A DNA stretch of 64,000 nt from Nymphaea colorata (Eukaryota; Streptophyta; Magnoliopsida; Nymphaeales; Nymphaeaceae): the NCBI RefSeq assembly GCF_008831285.2, contig NC_045145.1, positions 13,718,040 to 13,782,039 of the forward strand, written 5' to 3'. Each line of letters starts with the position of its first letter. Within the stretch, counting starts at the first letter, position 1. Positions 48,651 to 62,100 of the stretch are shown in pieces. The notes under the pieces were generated by a model. That model was not told where the DNA came from. It did not search any database and saw nothing but the letters and a program-made list of their open reading frames with translations. The position numbers and the translations under genes were made by a program.

Positions 48651-51600
48651 ATGGGAGGTTCTCAGAGTCGGGAGGGAAATCTCTGCGATTCAGAAGACGA
48701 GGAGGAAGAAGAAGAGGAGGAGGAAGAAGTGCAGACGGAAGAGGAGGAGGAAGAGGGCAGGGAACAACGAACTCCTGCTTCCTTCAGAACCCCAAACCCT
48801 AATTCGCCGCCGCCTTCGTCCCTGGACGAGATCAACGCCACTCTCAAGGCCCTTCAGCTCAAGTACGCCAACGTGCCCTCAGTCAAGAACGCCGTGAAGC
48901 TCTACTTGCACATCGGAGGGAACACCTCCAATGCCAAATGGGTCATCTCCGAGAAGCTCACTACGTACGAGTTCGTAGACGAGAACGAAAATGGGGGAGA
49001 GGGGCACGTCAAGGTCAAGGGCAAGCCCAAGTTCCAGCGGAGGTGGCTCCTGAAGGTGGGTTCGAAGGTCCGAGGGCTGGTGTCGCCGTCGATGCAGATG
49101 AAGATGTTTGACGACCAGAGGCGCGTTGATTTCGTCTGTGACGGCGTCTGGGCGCTCAAGTTCTTCACGCCAGAGGACTACAAAGTCTTCCTTGCGGAGT
49201 TTCAGAACTGTTTGTTTGAAAACCTGTACGAGACAGAGGCGTCGAACAAGGAGGATGTGTATGGCAAGGACTTCAAAGGCTGGTTTGACCCGAAGGAGGC
49301 AGACGATTCGATGTGGGAGGATGCTGAAGAGAGCTTCAAGGAGGCTTATACTCCGGTGAGAGACAGGCACGATCTCTTGGAAGAGTTGGAAGAGGCCGCA
49401 AATGGTGGGATTCAGGGTATCGCAATGGGTGCGCTCGACTACAGCTTTTTGGTTAGTGATTCGGGCATTGAAGCCGTGAAGAACTTGAGCCACGGCATTC
49501 ATGGGAAAGGGGTCTCCGTGAAATTCAACAATGGCAAGAGTAGGTTTGGTGGGTTGGACTCTCCTTCTTCCTTTGAAACCCCTAAGAAGGCTTTGTTGAT
49601 GAGGGCGGAGACCAATATGCTTCTAATGAGTCCGGCCGCCGAAGGGAGACCACATGCAACCGGGCTTCATCAATTGGATATAGAGACAGGGAAGGTAGTC
49701 ACGGAATGGAAGTTTGCGAAGGATAATACCCAGATAACAATGCGAGATATAACGAATGACAGCAAGGGCGCGCAATTAGATCCATCCGGATCGACGTTCT
49801 TGGGGCTAGACGATAGGAGGCTCTGCAGGTGGGATATGCGTGATCGGAAAGGGGTGGTGCAAGAGCTGGATGGGCCTGTTCTAAACTGGGCAGATGGGCA
49901 TCAATTTGCTAGTAACACCAAATTCCTGTGTTTTGCTACAACTGGTGATGGCTGCATTGTGGTTGGTTCGGCAGATGGGAAGATCCGTCTGTACTCTGAC
50001 CGCTCAATGAGGATGGCGAAGACGGCATTTCCAGGGCTCGGATCTCCGATAACTCATGTCGACGTGACTTACGATGGCAAGTGGATATTAGGAACAACAG
50101 ATACTTACTTGATTCTCATTTGCACATTGTTCACTGACAAAGACGGAAAGACCAAAACGGGCTTCACTGGCCGTATGGGTAACAAAATTGCTGCTCCACG
50201 GTTGCTAAAACTGACGCCGCTGGATTCAAATTTGGCTGGCCAGAATAACAAGTTCCATGGAGGCCAGTTCTCCTGGGTAAGAGCTTCCTTTTTTCCTAAA
50301 AGTTTCTTAAGCTAGTTTTGAGTATGCCGTTCTATAGTTTCATGATATCTAAAGAATTGAGCATCTCTGCCTTTTGTTCTACTTTCAAGCACCAGTGAGT
50401 CGAGATGAGGTTCTACTAAAATATTCTACTCTAGATGCTAAAACCAAGTTCATGTGAAAAATTTTCTGGTAGGCGTTCAGCGCTGGAATAGGGTATCAGA
50501 TAGTGCAGTAAACACGCAATCAATGTAAAGGCTTCTACTATGACAATCTTATTTTTATCATTAGGAATACAAAACTAACATTTTTAATGCCTACTCTGAC
50601 GTACTGGCATCCCAAGTTTTGTTCCTGTTGGAGCGTCAAGCAAAACAAGTTCTTGCCCAAGGAGGCAGTTTGTTTTTCTGCCCATGTATCTAGTGTTTTC
50701 CGAATCTCAATGTGTTTAACCCATTTATCTGTTACTAGGTAACGTAACCCTTGATTCTTGTGTCCTTGTCTTATGTGCTTCTGTAATTCTGTTAAGCATA
50801 GAAGCATGCATTAGATGGTATTGCCTGCAGCCCTTTACCCATATGGTTTAGCCTTTTAATATTTGAAGTTGTCCTTCCTCAGCGTTCATGATTCAATTAA
50901 ATTATTCAAAATAAACAAGGCAGATCTCGTTAGTCTTCTTCTTTGTTCTGCAGTTTTGATCTTAAAAATTCACAGAACTTTAAGTTGTTCTGTAATTTAT
51001 GCATCGATTGCTTACTCCATAAATTAGAAAAGGCGTCATTTCATTGGCATCATTAATTCTTCACTTTGGAAAGATATCAATCATATTGATTTAGGTAGAA
51101 GGAGTTATTCTTCATGTAGAAACTACTGAAAGGAGCTCTCTGCAATTGCAGTGATTTCAAGCTCCCTTATATCACCATTCAGTTTAGCTGCTCATATATC
51201 GCTGGAAGTGATCAGAACATACTATGCATATCCTTTCGGATGGATTTTACAGAAGAAAATTAGTGCTACATTTTGTTAACATATCTGTTGTAGCTACGCT
51301 ACTGAATCTTTGTTCCTGGTGTACGCTCTATGCCTGGTTGCAGTTGCTATTTCCATAAAAAAAAATAGCCCAAAAGCTAGTTTACTTTTATTGTAAGGAT
51401 GCGTTACGGCATATATTGTGATGGATAGGTGAAAGAGGATCCCTGACTTCTACGGAGTTTATGCAGGTCACAGAGGGCGGAAAACAAGAACGGCATCTTG
51501 TTGCAAGTGTTGGCAAATTCAGTGTTATATGGAACTTCCATCAGGTGAAGAACAGTTCGCATGAGTGTTACCGTAACCAAGAAGGCCTAAAAAGCTGCTA

Positions 51601-51748
51601 TTGCTACAAGATTGTTCTCAAGGATCAATCAATTGTAGAAAGTCGCTTCATGCATGACAAGTTTGCTGTAACTAATTCTCCAGAAGCTCCACTTGTAGTT
51701 GCCACACCATTGAAAGTTAGTTCTTTCAGCATTTCAAATAGAAGATGA
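48651..51748 (+). CDS. DEM: VID27-like / DEM-type protein, two exons
   Basis: Exon 1 is 48651-50276, ending at the Trp codon before GTAAGA; exon 2 is 51467-51748 after TTTATGCAG. Phase is 0 and the product is 635 aa. The start MGGSQSRE fits the N-myristoylation rule (Gly2, Ser6). Residues about 14-43 are almost all Asp/Glu. A conserved middle region follows, and the C-terminal VID27 domain carries WD-like repeats ([20 protein letters not shown], then [20 protein letters not shown]). The junction reads GGQFSW then [20 protein letters not shown], and the end [12 protein letters not shown] is family-like. Relatives are yeast Vid27, Cynara CYPRO4 and tomato DEM (defective embryo and meristems); length and two-exon form agree. 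A role in meristem and embryo growth is known for DEM; the biochemical activity is not settled. Confidence 0.9.
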
Positions 51749-53077
51749 TTCATTGGATGGTGAATCTTCTTCATGCATTTTCAAGTTCAGGCTAGCAATG
51801 ATATCCACAGCATGCATTGGAACTCATGATTCTAAATTCTGGATGTATTTGTTTAGAAGTTTGTATGTTTCCCCTTTGAAAGACAGTTTTTTTTGTTTTT
51901 GTTTAATTTGTGAATGTTGTGTTTTTGTAAAAGATTGTGCTTCAAATTTGCATGTTATATGTTTGTTCCGTGTATGCTACTTTTCATCTTGCAGAAGCAG
52001 ATGATATCCGGTAAAAAGAAAGTTGGACTTCTCCTGAGGACTTGCGATTAGCAGTAACTTGGGTACATTCAATTCTTCCCACGTCTCATCGTTTCAAAAT
52101 TTATTTTGCGATCTTTTCGTCTGGCCCACAGTGGTGCGTGTTCATCTTCCTCACCCTGTAGTATTGAGCAATTCGAGAGGCGGCCAATTTAGGTGGATTG
52201 ACTTTGTTGTGGTTTTCCATCGAAGTGCTGTAACCTGGCTTAACTAAAAAGTAAAAGTTGAAAAGGCTTATACAATTGTCATTTCATTTTAGTACCGTGT
52301 ATGACCAACTAATGGACGTCATGAAAAATCTGAACTAGCAGGAGTTCTGGTAATGGTGCTATTATTCAGAGGGATAGGTCGGGTATGAAGGCAACAGTTT
52401 TCGTTTCCTTTTCCATCCTTCCTGTAGATGGATCAGCACGTGGAATTTGGAAAGATTGAAGTGCACACACTGCTTGAAATGCAATTGACTTTGTTCAATA
52501 AGCCCAAATACCCATTTTTTACTAGTCAGGCCCTCATCGACTGCACACGAAAGAATCTGTTACACTTTTAAGTGTACACTTTGAATCCAAGGGTGACCAG
52601 ACTTGTAACAAGGATTTAAGATGATCCTGAATTTCTACAACACTGAATTACCTTTTATATTGAGAAGCTACAAGACTGAATTACCTTATCTGAGGTATCT
52701 GTTTCCACCTGTGGTGGCAACAAAAACAAGTAATCTGCAACAAATGAGACATTTCAATCCTACGCTCTTGTCACCCACAGGGAACCATTTTGATTGGAGC
52801 TTGTTTTTCTCGCAAAAGAGATCCGGAACGGAAATTTCCGTTCTCCTTGCTTGAAACAACACCCAGGGTGTAACAAGGGGTTCTGCTTCAAACTTCAAAG
52901 TCAATCAGAATCGAAGTCAATAAATTTGACGACGAGGGATAGTTCGGTCCTAATGTTAGTGAGCAAAGTGGCTTCGCGTGGTACTGGCTTCGCTATCTCG
53001 AACCGTCTAAAACCGGTGGCCCTGCATTTCTGGCTTCTGCTGCAGGCAGTTGTGAGGACCAAAGGAGAAGAAGAATA
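51749..53077. other. Intergenic between VID27-like gene and LHCA5
   Basis: Contains the 3' untranslated region of the upstream gene and the LHCA5 promoter. A possible 3' splice site (CTTGCAG near 51995) follows the stop codon, so an intron in the 3' untranslated region is possible. No other gene was seen. Confidence 0.5.
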
Positions 53078-54769
53078 ATGGCGATGGCATCTGCCTGCAA
53101 CTGCCGCTACTCTTCTCTGCTGTTCTCTGCTTCGTCATCTAATCAGCGAGTTATGCAGCGGCACCCGTTATTCATTACATCTGTTGCTACCATTAGCCGT
53201 CCTCGAACGCTCGCGGCAGTTCGAGCCCAGCGGGCCTCCTGGCTTCCTGGTTTGGATCCTCCTCCGCACTTGGATGGCACGTAAGTTTCCAATGACCCCA
53301 GAATGCTTCCTATGAGAGAAGAGAACTCTCTGAGCCCCTTTCGTGCAGATGCTCGCTCCTTCAAATCTTCATCGCTGTTCTTCTTACAAATGTTGGTCTG
53401 CTTGTGTGCAGCCTAGCTGGGGATTTCGGGTTTGATCCTCTGGGTTTAGGGGAAGACCCAGAAACCTTGAGATGGTACGTGCAGGCAGAGCTTGTGCACG
53501 CTCGTTTTGCAATGGCAGGTGTGGCTGGAATTCTGTTTCCTGATGTGAGTATCCCTGGCACAGCTTTTGAGGAAATTATGGCCCTCTCGAGAGGGAGGGA
53601 TAGAGAAGTAACCCTTCATTCTTTTCAATTTAGCATAGAGAAATATGTGGTTTTTGATGATGTACCTCCCTGTGAGAGTATAATGAATTCGCCTTTTCAG
53701 ATTGTCAATTCCCCTTTCAGAAGATTGCTCATCTTTGCAGAACCATAGGGAAGTTGCCAATTCAATGACATTAAACCTTTAGAATGGGGAAAGTTGTCCT
53801 CGAGGTTGAGGTACCCAATCACAGTAGCAGTCGGAGCTCTGGTGGAAAACTTGTTTGAGCGATAGTTATTAGTTCAAGAACTTTTAAGCCATTCTGATGT
53901 CTTTTCCAAAATGTGTTCCTACATTATGCCAACTGACTTTTTCCTGAGGTTTGCAGTTACTCCGTTACTCAAGAATTTTAAAGCCTTTCTGATGCCGTAT
54001 CCAAATCTTTTTCTTTCATTATGCCGACTGACTTCTTCCTGTGGTTTGCAGTTACTCCGTCTAACGGGAGTCAGTGATTTACCAGTTTGGTATGAAGCTG
54101 GAGCAGTAAAATTCGATTTCGCAAGCACAAGAACACTGTTTATTGTTCAACTGATTCTAATGGGGTAGATTGACTGAAGACTCTCTGAACTTCTAGTCAA
54201 ATAACTTCGGGCGTCTAATCCCGTTTTCCTTCTGTAGATTTGTTGAGACTAAGAGATACATGGATTTCATTAGCCCTGGATCGCAAGCAAAAGAAGGGTC
54301 ATTCTTCGGTCTAGAAGCGGCATTCGAAGGTTTAGCACCAGGGTGAGTTCTCTGGCGACCATTCATAAATCGAATGAAAGAAAATTTGTCATACGTCGAT
54401 GAAAAGCAAAAGGAAGGCCTGCCATTTGTGATCTATTAATAGTTATGCTACTGGAAACAGCTATCCAGGGGGTCCTCTGCTCAACCCACTGGGTCTGGCG
54501 AAGGATATTGATGACGCTCACGAATTGAAGCTCAAAGAAATCAAGAATGGTTAGTCTCTCGATCAGAGTAGATGCACCAGATATTATCGCTTATTACTGC
54601 CTAAAATATGCTGTTCCTCGTTACAGGAAGATTGGCAATGGTGGCAATGCTGGGCATTTTTGTGCAAGCCTCTGTGACGCACACGGGTCCCATCGACAAT
54701 CTGGTAGCCCACCTCTCAAATCCATGGCATACAACTGTTGTTCAGACGCTCTCTTCCATGACATCATAA
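53078..54769 (+). CDS. LHCA5: Photosystem I chlorophyll a/b-binding protein 5, six exons
   Basis: Exons: 53078-53280, 53412-53544, 54052-54164, 54238-54342, 54461-54549 and 54627-54769 (TAA), all with GT-AG borders and matching phase; 261 aa. The first 45-50 residues are Ser/Arg-rich without acids, a chloroplast transit peptide. The mature part begins [20 protein letters not shown] and has helix one [20 protein letters not shown], then [58 protein letters not shown] and helix three [20 protein letters not shown]. The ExxxxR-type Glu/Arg pairs that bind chlorophyll are present. The sequence matches LHCA5 closely, including [12 protein letters not shown] near the end, rather than LHCA1-4. LHCA5 is a low-abundance thylakoid antenna that helps link photosystem I to the NDH complex. 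A partly duplicated acceptor lies in intron 2. Confidence 0.95.
53872..54061 (+). repeat. 95-bp tandem duplication carrying a copy of the exon 3 splice acceptor
   Basis: The second copy contains the genuine acceptor (TTTGCAG ending at 54051, followed by TTACTCCGT). The first contains TTTGCAG ending at 53956 followed by the same TTACTCCGT. Flanking words TCAAGAA, AAGCC, TCTGATG and ATTATGCC also recur at a spacing of 95 bp. Use of the first acceptor would read [11 protein letters not shown] and then a stop. Confidence 0.85.
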
Positions 54770-54953
54770 ATGTGAGAGAGAGAGAGAGAGAGATTTGCAA
54801 TGTTTCGGTTGTAATAATCACTGGCATTCAGTTCGCTACTTGTACACGTCCATCAGTCCCAAGTTTTGATGTCAAACTGAAGATATCTACTTGAGCACTT
54901 AAAATTCAAATCGCCATTTGTACATATCCATGAGTTCCAAAAGATTTAGCTCT

Positions 54954-54986
<33 letters not shown>

Positions 54987-56113
54987 ATATGGTGTTACCA
55001 AGGAATCATACATGCGCTTATAAAAGTTCTACAAAACTTTTAAGTCGCCAACTGGAAATAAAGAAATATGTCAAGTGTTAAAAGCAAACTTGCTGCATAA
55101 ATACAAATTAAATTTTTTAATATTTGTCAACAAACATATAATTAATAAGCAAAGGAAAGCAATTAATATTGAGAAGCAGAATAAGAAACAGAAAACGAAC
55201 ACGAAGAGCCAAAATACGTATACGACTCAAATGACGATGACATTAATGATATGGACATTGGTAATGATGAAAAGCACAATGGCAATATAGAAGAATTTGG
55301 AGTTTGAAATAAAACAACGCCGTTATATTTCGGACGAGCGTCTTCTGTTCAGCTCGCTGATCTTAATAAGTGTGGCAATAACAATTTTGGTATTGGTTGT
55401 TTTTTGTTAGGCTCAACGGCTTTAGTTTCCTTCTCCTTACAATTCAGATCGAGCTGACCTTGATGTTTACTGGATTATCTGAATCTGAACCCCCTCAAGT
55501 ATGACAATTTTGTGTGAGAAAAAAGTTGAACATAATTGTAAATGTTCATCACGCTTGGAAGGACGACAAAACTCCGTACACTGTTTTCGGCACAAGAAGA
55601 GGTGGTCTTTGCTTGAACTAACCTTCCAAATTCAATACTACCCCAAAAGTATGGAATCTCCAAACTTTTCTGCATGAACAATTGATCTGCTGTCGCTTAC
55701 AATATTTATTTGAATAAAGATCAAAATAGTAAGATATTAGATAAAAGGACATCCATGGTGCCCCAAAATAGCGAACACTCGCGTATTTCAAATGATTTAT
55801 CAGGAATGAAATGCATAAGCGACAAGAAGATTGCTCTGTGCATTGTCAGGTTTGAACCTAGAAGATAGGATAGGACACTTGTACACTGGAATAGGAGAAT
55901 AAATTGTTTAGCCGCCATTCCCTTCCCCATTCACCAGGGAACTCGTATAACCCATTCAATGTGCCGTCTGAATAAATGATGCCAATCATCCCCAAAAAAA
56001 ACTCATGCCTTACTCTTCAAGGACATGAAAACCGCACCAAAATGCTTCGCCAGCACTTCAATATGAACGCGGGATGACAACTCTACGAAATTTCTTTTCT
56101 AGAATTTGGCAAT
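54770..56113. other. Intergenic between two convergent genes
   Basis: Starts with a GA microsatellite (about 54773-54792), just after the LHCA5 stop, and an AT run at about 54955-54976. The 3' untranslated regions of LHCA5 (plus) and the large minus-strand gene probably occupy both ends. No gene was seen between them. Confidence 0.5.
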
Positions 56114-59100
56114 TCAAAGCCCTGATGTACCATTCGACGCTGGTTTAGCAACATAGATCTGCTTCATTTTAGCAGTGAAGTTCTTATCACCTCCTCCAGC
56201 ATGGCTCCTACCAGTAAATCCAGGCCTCCGGGACCATTCACTACCTGAACCCACTTTCTGTGTACCTCCTCTGCCTTTCTGTTCTAGGTGTCCGATCGGA
56301 TTCACATATTGTTGAGCTGAAGAAGTTTGAGGCTGCGTAGTTTGGGGCCTAAAAGAAGTAGGACTTTGGGTTCCATGTGAAGCAGCGCTGCTACTATTGC
56401 TGCTGTCATGAATACCACTGCCCTCACCAAAATTACCAGTTCTTGACAAGATTTTGCCATTACCCTGAACCTTAATGTTGACAGTGCCATAAGAAATGGG
56501 CTTGCTGGCTGGAAGAGGACCGCTAGATGATGCATCATTAAGACCTAATTCGTCAGGGAATTGTGATGCTGCATCATTTGTTGAAAATGTTTTACTGCCC
56601 TCTGAAGGCTTTGATGGCCGGTCTTCATCAAACCTTCTTCCATTTGGCTCCATGGCCGTTGCATGGTTAAACTGTTGGGGAGGAGGAAGCACCTCTGCTT
56701 GCTGTGATGGCATTGACATGCCAGCTGGAGGAAATGAATGCACAGGTGGTGCAGGAATATGAGACCAACGAGCTTGCACCGACAAGTCCGCAGATGGCTG
56801 TAACATGAACCAGTTACCACATTACAGCTATTCCATATATACGAAAAGGTTCAAAGATAAAGACATTCATTACATTTACAAAAGGAAGGATGACCCTTTG
56901 CAGTGTAGGGACAATATTTCCAAAGTGACAAATTTAAGCTATTACCAGCTACACTAGGAGCACTTAACAGATTGCTTGAAGAATTATAGAACACGAAGTC
57001 CAACAACTCCAACAATATAGCATGTAACGTATCCAGTTAACATATGAAGCGAAATACGCTACGGTTCTGCTAACTCACCTGAAATGGCGACATGTCAAAC
57101 ATGCCCAAAGGGGAGGCAATTGGCACAAGTGGAGATCCAGGGCCCAGATGCTGGATTGGCACAGGTATGCTTGGATCACACTGACCAGGCACCATGTTAA
57201 GGTTGCTGATGCTGCTGTCATTATGTCCCAACGAGGCAGTAGATGCAGGAATGTGCTTCCAATCAGGTTGCTTCCCTGATGGGATATAAGTAGTGCCCAT
57301 CAACCTTAAACCCATCTGCCCAAACTGTCCTACTGGGGCGAAGTGGTTGTAGACAACCATGTGGGGGGGACCTTGAACACCTGGAATGGGGCCTGGGGGA
57401 CCAATGAAAGGGCCAGTGAAGCCGGCTGGAGGGCCATAGAACGAGTCAACACCAGAATGGCATTGCTGCTGCCAGGAACCAAGAGATCCTGAGCCAGATG
57501 CATTACTCTTTTGAGCTTGTAGATGGCCACTACTTGTTTCATCACGTGGACCAAAGGTGAAAATGGGACCACGCAACATTGGGTTCATTTCAAAACAAGG
57601 AAAATGAGAATGTGGTGCCCCAGGAAAGTGGGACAACATTTGACTAGAAGAGCTCTGGGGACTCGGTAAAGGTGGCCATAAGGATGGAGTCTCAACAGAA
57701 AGATCCGCAGGAAGAGCTACAGACAAGGATTCTTCACTTCTCGATTGACTTGATAATGGCAAACTGCTAGCAACCGCTGCAATAAGATGGAAATAACACA
57801 TTAAAGAACAGTAGGTTGCTACCAAGCATTAACAAAGATACTTCATTTGTTTAATGAAGTGAGCAACGAGCTCATACCTCCAGCAGTCAATGCAGAGACG
57901 TCTCCACCATAGCTTTTTGTATCAGCAACAGATGCAGAACCTGCACCTAATCCATTGCCAACTGGATCGTCACTGCTGATAGCAGCAACGGCAACTGCTG
58001 AAGCAGCAGCTTCAGCTTCAGCCTCAGGATCCTCGAGCTGCACACAGGACTCCTCAGAATGTGTTGCTTTGTCAAATAACCTCATATGATCACCCTCCGT
58101 CGCAGGCACCTTTTGTTCAATTGGTACATCTGACATGCACGAACCAGGGGGTCCACCAGGACCACCACCCTTCAAGACAGCACAGCTGCTAGGAGGCAAT
58201 ATGGTGGGTGATGTTACAGCACCTAAATCATAAAAAATTCCAGAAGTTTGAATAACCACATTGCAGATAAATCATAAGAAGTAACACAGCAATATGCCTA
58301 CCAAAATGAATTTTTTCCCCGGCAAGGAGTGAATTAAGAGAGCTTGCTGAGGCAGTGAATGATTTATCCTGTGCCAGAATCGATGTTGAGCCTTTGCTAG
58401 CCTCCAAAATCAAGCTACCATGATCAACTGTGGGAGACACCCGAGCCTCAAAACCTGCAGGCTTCATAGCCTCATCAAGTTGGTTCTGTGTCAAAGCCAC
58501 GACCTGAATAAAATGTGTGTATCAGATAGATGAAGAAACTTCAGCTTAATTATCACAACAAGACGAAGCTTTATGTGTGTCACAGTATGCAGGAAAAAAC
58601 TTCAGACCATATACACGATAGAACAACAGCATGTCAAGATAAATACAAAAGTAGCTAGAAATAAGATGGTGGACATTTCTTTTTCTCAATCAACTTTTAT
58701 ATATAAAAGGAAGACTTTCTGAAAGCTCAAATATAAGCGCAAATATTAGGAGAATTTCTGAGCTGTCATTTTATGGTGACTGTTTCTCCTTAAACAAGTT
58801 TCTTATATGAAAGGAATACCTCCAAAGCATCAAATACAATTGCAAACATTAGGATAATTTACTCAAGCCAAAGAATAACAGCTATTGGGGCAGACAACCT
58901 ACATGATGATTAACACACAGATTACCCCAAGCTCCTAAAGAGGCTGATATGTCGTCCAGAGCAGCATTATTATTTTCAAATGTCAAGCCCGGAACTAGGC
59001 CACCACAACCAGACATAGTTGAGAAAGTATTTGACTGAAGAGACCTGCAGAAGAAATATGAAAATAAGCAACAGAAACCTTTGACAAAATATGTTTGCTG

Positions 59101-62100
59101 AATGGTCTAAAACATACTTTGGATTCATGGATCTTTTATCAGCTTGGGCATCAGTATGCAGTGTAGGCGTTCCAATTGGAGGCAGATGCTGGGATACAAC
59201 AGGACTAGTGATTGGCAGCGGCAAGTCACCAATTTTTTGAGTTAGATTGCTTCCATCAGGGATGGCAGGTTCGGCATGAAGCCCATTTGCTGATGATGAT
59301 CCACCATCAGCAACCAAAGATTGAGAGGACTTATTAGAATTTGATGACCTTGCATCATTCTTTGAAACAGATCGAGGTTTACGAGAACCCTGCAACAAAG
59401 AAACTGTCCACATTAAGCCAAAGGACAAGAAGATCAAGAAGACCCTTGATCAGAATCCCCAAAGCACATTACAATGCTTCTATAAGACAAACAATAACGG
59501 AAGATTACCTTCACAGCTCGAGACTTTGCCTTGATTTCCTTCTCCCTCTGCTCACGCCTGTCATTTAGCATTTGTCTCTTTGACCTAACTTCAATGAAAT
59601 CATCTTCATCACTAGGTGTCTCAATACCTGCCTGTTTGAAAACACGGACTACGCCACTCTGCAAAGAAGCATGCACATCCTCCTCATGTCCAATGTTCCT
59701 CTTGAGATTTCTGTCTGCAGAACGAGGACCCTTCTCTGAAGAAAGTCTCTTTGATTCTGTTTCTGAACCCACTGTTCTTCCTACCTTGCCTTCAGAATCA
59801 ATAGCTCGGTAACTAGTGTAGCCTGAACTCATAGAGGTTTCAGATCGAACTGATAGCTTGGTGGCTTTTTGTGCAACATCCTTCCTTCCCCCACTCTTTG
59901 AAGAGGTATTGAAAATTCTCACAGTGGATGCCGACACTTCTTGTCCAGCATTAGCAGAAGAACCTGAAGCATTTGTTTGCCTTCTATCAACATTCTCCCG
60001 CACTCTGAACTCTGTCCGTCGGATGGTTCTCTGGCCCCTTCTCTTGAAGCCATTGTTTTCCACACGAGAACTTTCGGATACTGGATATGGGAGAGCAGCA
60101 CCAGAATTTTTATCACTGTAGACAACTCTTCCTGCTCCATCATTAGACACTGTGCTTAGAGATGGATTTATGATGGTGGCCCTTTCACCACAGAAGTTAT
60201 TAGATAGGATAGGCTCCCTGTGAATTTGATCTCGGGACTCTCTGTTATTAATAACAGCTCTATGTACCTTTTTCATGACTAAATCTTTATTGACCCGATG
60301 CCCTGCATTAGGCAGCAATCCAGACCGCAAGCTATTGGCATTAAAAAATGAATTGCCAGAATGGCTGTGAGGGTTATCACCTAGAGACTCCATATTATTC
60401 AATTTTGGTGACAAGGTGTTCTCACTGGTTGCATTTCCATGCCTTAAGTTCACAAGCTTTGTTGCAACGGACTGCTTGTTCTCCAGATGATCGTCAGGGA
60501 TTTTATCTGTTGAATGTGTTTTCCGTGAAGACTCAAGAGTAGGCTGACTATGCAGAGAGACTGTCGCCTGTTGGCCTACAGAATAATGTGATGGAATAGT
60601 GGGTTGAACAAAAGATACCGTTTGAGGAACTATTGGCAAGACCCCTTGAGTTATCGGTGCTGGGTAACTTAACTGACCAAATTGGAACATGGGAGGCTGA
60701 GAAGGGTGCAACTGACCAAGAGGTGCTCCAACTTGTGGGTGTAGATGCAGAGGCATCCGAATGGATCCAATTTGAATGGCAGGTAATGGTGATGGCATCA
60801 AGGAAGGCCCAGAAAAAAGACCAAACTGCACCTGAACAGGGACCTCCGTCTGGCCTTGGACAGATGAAACTGCAGATGGAGCCACCTCTGCTGCTCGGGC
60901 AGAAGATGCAGAGGTCGCCGCTGATGTACGGAGCTGTTGACCAGATAAGACAGAATCAGAGGACCCAATCCTGTCATCACTATGCTTGGCATGTGGTACT
61001 TGTGCATTGGAAACACTCACTGGCTGAGGAACCAAATCATCAAGTGACTTTTCAGTTTCACAGATCGATGAAGATACATTCTTTGGTTGGTGGTTGTTTT
61101 CGGTATTTTGACCCTCTCCTACAAGTGAAACCTCAGACAATCTTGAGTCTGGTGCAAGATCATGAGAAATTTGTTGAAACTCAACTCTTTCTTCCATGAA
61201 ATCATTGTCCTTTGTGAACCCATCATCAGCACTATTTTCAAAATCTAAAACAGGTTCATTAAGCACAGTATTTTGTATCTGCTCTTCAAGACGCAGATCT
61301 CTGAAATCCTTGGCCAGGGCAAAGGTCCCTTCATTTTCTTCATGTACTTCCTCTTCTTCTTGATAGGCATGCCCTACGTCATCATATTCTTCTTGTTCCT
61401 GTGATCCTTCATTCTCTTCAACTATCCAATCTTCTTCACCGGGAGATACTGAACCTGGTGATGCAGAACCAGCTGAAACAGCCTTTTCTGCTGCTTCTGA
61501 TACAAAGGCATTGTCATTCTCAGAAATAACTATCTGTCCATAGTCTCCATGAGAAGCATTTGAATCTGCACCATCCTCTATGTCATCGTGTGAGAGATGG
61601 GTTGGAGAGTTAGGTGCACTTGAAACAGATAAGGATGACTGAGAATCGCAACCCAACATATTCTTATCCTCATTTTGATTCATGGATACTGGTTCACCCA
61701 GTGATCTACTCTTCAAATCAGATTTGTCGGAGTTCTGATGTGTGCTGCCTCCATAATCTGATTCAAAAAATTTGGCATCCTTATGTGGTGCAAGAAGTTG
61801 TTGCTCGGACTCGGCATCTACAGAAGTTGACGAGCTAGGACGGTCAACATTAATAGCTAACGAGTTTTTATTCATGGAAGACAGTGACGGAGGTGGCAGG
61901 ACACGGGGCTGCCTAACAGAATGCCGTGATCGGCCAAAAGATATCCCATCCATATCAGTATTTTGAAACATTCTTTCTGGGTAAGGCCCATGCATGCCAC
62001 CGCAAGTATGACTTTGTCCATACCCAAGATCCCCGAACTTCTCCAATGAATTCCCAATATATTCAACGTCTTTATCCAAACCCCTATTATAGTGATCATC

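Noticed and set aside
48879-49502. 207-codon minus-strand frame opposite the VID27-like exon
   Set aside because: It is the complement of a GC-rich conserved coding exon and matches no family.
51990-52052. Extra coding exon of the VID27-like gene (AAGCAGATGATATCC onward)
   Set aside because: The natural family C terminus [12 protein letters not shown] is reached without it. It may at most follow an intron in the 3' untranslated region.
53404-53748. A longer LHCA5 exon 2 reading through the donor at 53545
   Set aside because: The sequence after PD at 53544 leaves the family and a perfect GTGAGT donor is present; exon 3 continues the LHCA5 sequence exactly.
59434-59508. C-terminal end of the 4.5-kb minus frame as the protein end
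   Set aside because: A clear donor at 59508 (AAG then GTAATC) and in-phase downstream exons show that the frame continues by splicing.
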